Shown here: piece after piece, positions 59,177 through 64,000 of the stretch
Position numbering within the stretch: position 1 is the stretch's first letter
Layout of the letters: each line of letters starts with the position of its first letter
Assembly: GCF_018860915.1 (NCBI RefSeq)
Contig: NZ_JAHKQD010000015.1
Coordinates: 62,001 to 126,000 of the forward strand
Length of the DNA stretch: 64,000 nt
Reading direction: 5' to 3'
DNA from: Colwellia sp. C2M11
GTDB lineage: Bacteria; Pseudomonadota; Gammaproteobacteria; Enterobacterales; Alteromonadaceae
The notes under the pieces: model-generated
Told to the model about the DNA's origin: nothing
The model's database searches: none
What the model saw: the letters and a program-made list of their open reading frames with translations, nothing else
Made by a program: the position numbers and the translations under genes

Positions 59177-59209
59177 AACAAAAAGCCCAAATACTACTAT
59201 TTGGGCTTT
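59177..59209. terminator. Terminator for amidohydrolase and groESL
   Basis: Perfect 12-bp stem AAAGCCCAAATA (59182-59193) / TATTTGGGCTTT (59198-59209) with loop CTAC. The adjoining A run at 59180-59184 reads as TTTTT on the minus strand, so it best serves the leftward groESL transcript. Confidence 0.8.
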
Positions 59210-59250
59210 AGAACATCAGGGTGATGCGTAGAGTAAATTGTCTAATTCAA

Positions 59251-59299
59251 GGCGCTTAATTGCGACGTTTAGTGTTTCTTAAACGAGCAATTAAGCAAC
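59251..59299. repeat. Nested inverted repeat (REP-like) downstream of groEL
   Basis: GCTTAATTGC (59254-59263) pairs with GCAATTAAGC (59287-59296), enclosing a second stem CGTTTA/TAAACG (about 59265-59270 / 59279-59284). Flanking TGCGTAGAG-type and CGATTTAATC-type sequence (59225-59322) looks like the rest of a dispersed extragenic element (from memory of related genomes, not verifiable here). Confidence 0.5.
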
Positions 59300-59329
59300 G
59301 CAGAAGTAGGCGATTTAATCAAGCATGAT

Positions 59330-61030
<1,701 letters not shown>

Positions 61031-61056
61031 TCAAATTAAATACTTAATTATTGAGC

Positions 61057-61347
61057 TTACTCAACAATTGCTAAAATGTCTGATTCTGAAAGGATCAATA
61101 CTTCTTCGCCGTCAATTTTCTCAGCTTTCATACCGTAACCTTCAGAGAAAATTACTTGGTCACCAATTTTTACGTCTAATGGGCGTACATCACCATTTTC
61201 TAAAATACGACCCTTACCAACAGCCACGACTTCAGCGCGAGTTGATTTTTCTGCTGCACTGCCTGTTAGCACAATGCCACCGGCTGATTTAGATTCAACT
61301 TCTTTACGTTTTACAATTACGCGATCATGTAATGGACGAATGCTCAT
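61057..61347 (-). CDS. groES: Co-chaperonin GroES (Hsp10)
   Basis: A 96-residue GroES. Motifs are [14 protein letters not shown], the mobile loop [18 protein letters not shown], and [15 protein letters not shown]. It caps the GroEL ring. AGGAG is positioned before the ATG. A heat-shock-type promoter is about 50 bases upstream (61398-61425). Confidence 0.98.
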   Translation of the reverse strand: MSIRPLHDRVIVKRKEVESKSAGGIVLTGSAAEKSTRAEVVAVGKGRILENGDVRPLDVKIGDQVIFSEGYGMKAEKIDGEEVLILSESDILAIVE

Positions 61348-61397
61348 TTATTTTCTCCTGAGAATTATTGGTTATAACAAATATGTTTGTGTGTAAT

Positions 61398-61425
61398 TAA
61401 TGGGGTTAAAAAAATACTTCACAAG
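61398..61425 (-). promoter_or_regulatory. Sigma-32 type heat-shock promoter of groESL
   Basis: Minus strand: CTTGTGA (61425-61419), a 13-base spacer, then CCCCATTA (61405-61398). This fits the sigma-32 pattern CTTGAAA-N13/14-CCCCATNT closely, at the right distance from groES. The rest of the spacer up to 61640 is AT-rich without other features. Confidence 0.75.
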
Positions 61426-61640
61426 TCTTTACTGTATTTTTTTGATTATTTAACTTTAACTCTGTTTTTAAAAACTTTAACTGATTGAAAAATATTAATT
61501 TAATGTTCGATTAGTTATATGGTCAGATTATTCATGTAAATGCTAAGAACATGTCCCTCTCAATAAACAATTGATCAACATAAATTCAACGAAGAAATCT
61601 ATCAATATAACCATGACAAAAAGGTATATTACCTGGGTTA

Positions 61641-62192
61641 CTAGTCTTTTCGCTTAAAGTCACCTTCTAGAGTTTCGCCTTGATGATGATTTTTATCAGA
61701 AGAAATAGCTTTGTTCTGCGTGAAGACAGTGTCGCTATCGACCGTTATATCAACTTCATTTTCATAAATATGACCATTTTCTTGCGTGAAGGTAGAAGAA
61801 TGAAAATGTGCATTTGCACCAAACCCATTACCTTGACTAGTTTTAATATGCTTTTGTACTTTGCTAGCTAAAGCCTGACGGACATTAGGTATCAGTAGAA
61901 GTAAACCAAAAATATCAGTAACAAAACCTGGTGTCACCAACAGTATACCGGCTATTAGTAAAACTAAAGCAGTCACTATTTCGCCTGAAGGCATCTCTCC
62001 TTCTGCCATTTTAGTTTGTACTGATTGTAAAGTAGCTAAGCCTTGATGACGTACATATTTAGCGCCAAGCCAGGCACTAAGGATCACAATAGCAATGGTT
62101 GGCCAAGCGCCAATTAGCTCCCCAACCTGCATTAACACTGTGATTTCAATAATAGGTATAATAATAAATAGCGCAAATAATAAGCGAAACAT
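61641..62192 (-). CDS. fxsA: FxsA-family membrane protein
   Basis: A 183-residue inner-membrane protein of the FxsA family; overexpressed E. coli FxsA relieves phage T7 exclusion by the F plasmid, and its normal role is unclear. Hydrophobic helices are at about 1-17, 28-45 and 69-100. The conserved EITVLMQVGELIGAWPT is at the N-terminus, and LLVTPGFVTDIFGLLLLIP is in the last membrane segment. The C-terminal 70 residues are hydrophilic and variable. It lies upstream of groES on the same strand, 293 bases away, with the groESL promoter between. Confidence 0.9.
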   Translation of the reverse strand: MFRLLFALFIIIPIIEITVLMQVGELIGAWPTIAIVILSAWLGAKYVRHQGLATLQSVQTKMAEGEMPSGEIVTALVLLIAGILLVTPGFVTDIFGLLLLIPNVRQALASKVQKHIKTSQGNGFGANAHFHSSTFTQENGHIYENEVDITVDSDTVFTQNKAISSDKNHHQGETLEGDFKRKD

Positions 62193-62344
62193 AAAGACTC
62201 CTGTTTTCTTTGTAAGATATATTGGGCTAAACGGGTCTTTTTCAAGCGTAAATGGCTTTTACTTTACTTATCACGGATATTGTTAACTTTTTTTTAAGAA
62301 ACCGATGTTATCTTGTGGTGTGCTTTAGGTTTAGATATATCTAA

Positions 62345-62607
62345 CTAATAAGAGGCGCTATTACCGCTAACGAACCTATAGCTGAGCAAATGATGCCTTA
62401 TAGTTGCGACATCATTAATCAAAAAAAGTTACTGTATAAAAAACTGCAGCTATTAATAAAAACTGAAAGTGATAATTTGATACAATTAAATACTCGAATT
62501 AATAAGCTGCATCCCTACAATGTAGCTAAGAGAATGTAATTGAAGTGATTGCTTTGAATATCCAGCAAGGCAATAAGCACTATTTAAACTGGATCAGTGA
62601 AAATTAA
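62345..62607 (+). pseudogene. cutA: cutA remnant (divalent-ion tolerance protein), frameshifted and 5'-deleted
   Basis: An open stretch from 62345 reads KLQLLIKTESDNLIQLN and RINKLHPYNV, the core of CutA, then stops at 62537-62539. In another frame, from 62542, the family sequence resumes as EVIALNIQQGNKHYLNWISEN and ends at a TAA (62605-62607). CutA has about 105 residues. The N-terminal half (the LAACVNI region) is missing or scrambled; only ANEPIAEQ may be left of it. Position between fxsA and dsbD is the normal cutA locus. It is therefore a decayed gene, and both the frameshift and the lost N-terminus argue against function. Confidence 0.82.
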
Positions 62608-62617
62608 AGTAGTACTA

Positions 62618-64000
62618 ATGAAAAATCCATCATCATTTTTAAACTTTTTTGCTAGAACATTTATTATATTATTTGCTCTACTGCTAGGTTTAAGTTCTGC
62701 AGTTAGTAATGCACAGCAATCTATTTTTGACACATCTGGACCATCATTATTTAGTAATGACAATGAGTTTTTAAGGGTAGATCAAGCCTTTGTTTTTAAC
62801 TTTGATCAAGATGAGAATTTACTGCATATTAACTTTGATATCAGCGAAGGCTATTACCTTTATCGCCATCAATTTAAATTTACGAGTGATACAGCCCGCA
62901 TAGCTGAAATAGATTTACCACAAGGTATAGAGCATGAAGATGAATTTTTTGGTGTGCAACAAATTTATAAAACCGCTTTAAATTTAACACTTAATATCGA
63001 GCAAGCTGACAAAAACGCTGTTATTACAGTTAGCTATCAAGGCTGTGCTGACAAGGGATTATGTTACCCTCCAACAAAAAAACAAATTTCACTAGATCAA
63101 GTATTAGAACAAACCAACAAAAACACATCTGCTGCTGTATTATCAGCTTTACATAGTGATGCAACTGAAACGTCTTCAACACAAAAACCAGAAACCTCAA
63201 TGGTTAGTGAACAACACCAACTCGCTGATATGTTAAAGCAAGGGAGCTTACTATTAACGCTAGTTGCTTTCTTTTTAGGTGGGCTTTTATTGTCATTTAC
63301 GCCTTGCGTATTTCCAATGTACCCTATATTAACGGGCATTATTGTTGGTGCTGGTAATAATAATTCAACACCTTTAACTACCAAGAAAGCATTTACGTTA
63401 TCGTTCTTTTACGTGCAAGGTATGGCCGTTACTTATACCTTGCTCGGTGTAGTCGTTGCACTTGCTGGCGCGCAATTCCAAGCTATTTTTCAACATCCTT
63501 ATGTGTTAATTGCCCTTAGTATTTTGTTTATCTTTTTAGCCTTATCCATGTTTGGCTTGTTCAACTTAGCCCTACCTGCTAGTTGGCAAAATTATTTAAA
63601 TAGTTTAAGTAATAAACAAAAAGGCGGGTCAGTTACAGGTGTTATAATGATGGGTGTCATTTCAGGCTTGGTTGCTTCCCCTTGTACCACCGCACCTTTA
63701 ACCGGTGCTTTATTATATATTTCACAAACAGGTGATGTGGTATTAGGCGCTTCCGCCTTGTATGCGCTAAGTTTAGGCATGGGATTACCATTATTAGTGT
63801 TAGGTAGTTCGGGGGGGAAACTATTGCCTAAAGCTGGTGCCTGGATGAATATTATAAAAAATATTTTCGGCCTATTATTACTCGCTGTTCCAATATTTTT
63901 ATTAGAGCGCTTTATTCCCCAAGTTGCCAGTGATGCGCTATGGGCAATATTGATATTAAGCTCAGCTACTTATTTATATGTGGCCAACATCAATACGGCT
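62618..64000 (+). CDS. dsbD: Thiol:disulfide interchange protein DsbD, 3'-truncated by window edge
   Basis: 461 codons of DsbD, open to the last base. DsbD moves electrons from cytoplasmic thioredoxin across the inner membrane to periplasmic DsbC, DsbE/CcmG and DsbG. The signal peptide is at 1-33 (LGLSSAVSNA). The N-terminal alpha domain has its redox pair in GCADKGLCYPP. The membrane domain begins near residue 208 and carries the two redox cysteines in FTPCVFPMYPI and VASPCTTAPLTG. The C-terminal thioredoxin-like domain lies outside the window. The start follows the cutA remnant by 10 bases; no strong RBS is visible. Confidence 0.93.
   Translation, partial: MKNPSSFLNFFARTFIILFALLLGLSSAVSNAQQSIFDTSGPSLFSNDNEFLRVDQAFVFNFDQDENLLHINFDISEGYYLYRHQFKFTSDTARIAEIDLPQGIEHEDEFFGVQQIYKTALNLTLNIEQADKNAVITVSYQGCADKGLCYPPTKKQISLDQVLEQTNKNTSAAVLSALHSDATETSSTQKPETSMVSEQHQLADMLKQGSLLLTLVAFFLGGLLLSFTPCVFPMYPILTGIIVGAGNNNSTPLTTKKAFTLSFFYVQGMAVTYTLLGVVVALAGAQFQAIFQHPYVLIALSILFIFLALSMFGLFNLALPASWQNYLNSLSNKQKGGSVTGVIMMGVISGLVASPCTTAPLTGALLYISQTGDVVLGASALYALSLGMGLPLLVLGSSGGKLLPKAGAWMNIIKNIFGLLLLAVPIFLLERFIPQVASDALWAILILSSATYLYVANINTA

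Overview
The window looks like chromosomal DNA from a marine gammaproteobacterium of the Alteromonadales, most likely Colwellia or a close relative (inference). The DNA is AT-rich. Gene order in the conserved parts is gammaproteobacterial: rplU-rpmA then obgE, ispB divergent from rplU, mdh divergent from argR, and groES-groEL near fxsA, a cutA remnant and dsbD. TonB-dependent receptors are paired with glycan and peptide enzymes, and Arc signalling is split over separate proteins as in Shewanella. I saw no phage, transposase, CRISPR array, tRNA or rRNA.

Layout. 1-5.5 kb: end of rsmC, an orphan membrane histidine kinase, arcA, a convergent free-standing phosphotransfer protein (HptA-like) and folE2. 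5.5-18 kb: two complete glutamate synthase operons in tandem from different subfamilies. 18-26.9 kb: a tandem 7-mer and a REP-like palindrome, an NhaC antiporter, folA, a YkgJ-type protein, obgE, rpmA, rplU, ispB, a VF530-type gene, mdh and argR. 26.9-31.5 kb: a large hybrid kinase with the architecture expected of ArcS, then a zinc-type CDF exporter preceded by a short upstream ORF. 31.6-51 kb: a beta-glucoside locus. 51-53.5 kb: a SoxR divergon (flavin reductase, VOC protein, soxR) and a long RecX-family protein. 53.5-59.2 kb: a TPR-sulfotransferase, and a TonB receptor divergent from an exported amidohydrolase. 59.3-64 kb: groEL, groES with a sigma-32-type promoter, fxsA, a frameshifted cutA remnant, and the start of dsbD, cut by the window edge.

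How the genes work together. The beta-glucoside locus is the most coherent system. A minus-strand operon encodes a GPH symporter, a GH94 phosphorylase resembling cellobionic acid phosphorylase, a gluconokinase-type kinase, a CBM9-like exported protein and a GH3 lipoprotein. Divergent from it are a TonB receptor and a tryptophan-halogenase-family flavoprotein. Next come a FucP/GluP-type permease divergent from a GH1 beta-glucosidase, a second GPH symporter and a LacI-family regulator. Three near-identical operators built on TGTAAGCGCTTWCA lie in the two divergent promoter regions. The simplest reading is a LacI-controlled regulon that takes up cello-oligosaccharides and their aldonic acids (as released by oxidative cellulose cleavage), splits cellobionate to glucose-1-phosphate plus gluconate, and phosphorylates the gluconate. 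In signalling, ArcA, a stand-alone Hpt protein and a Cache-PAS-HK-REC-REC kinase lacking its own Hpt domain could together form one phosphorelay.
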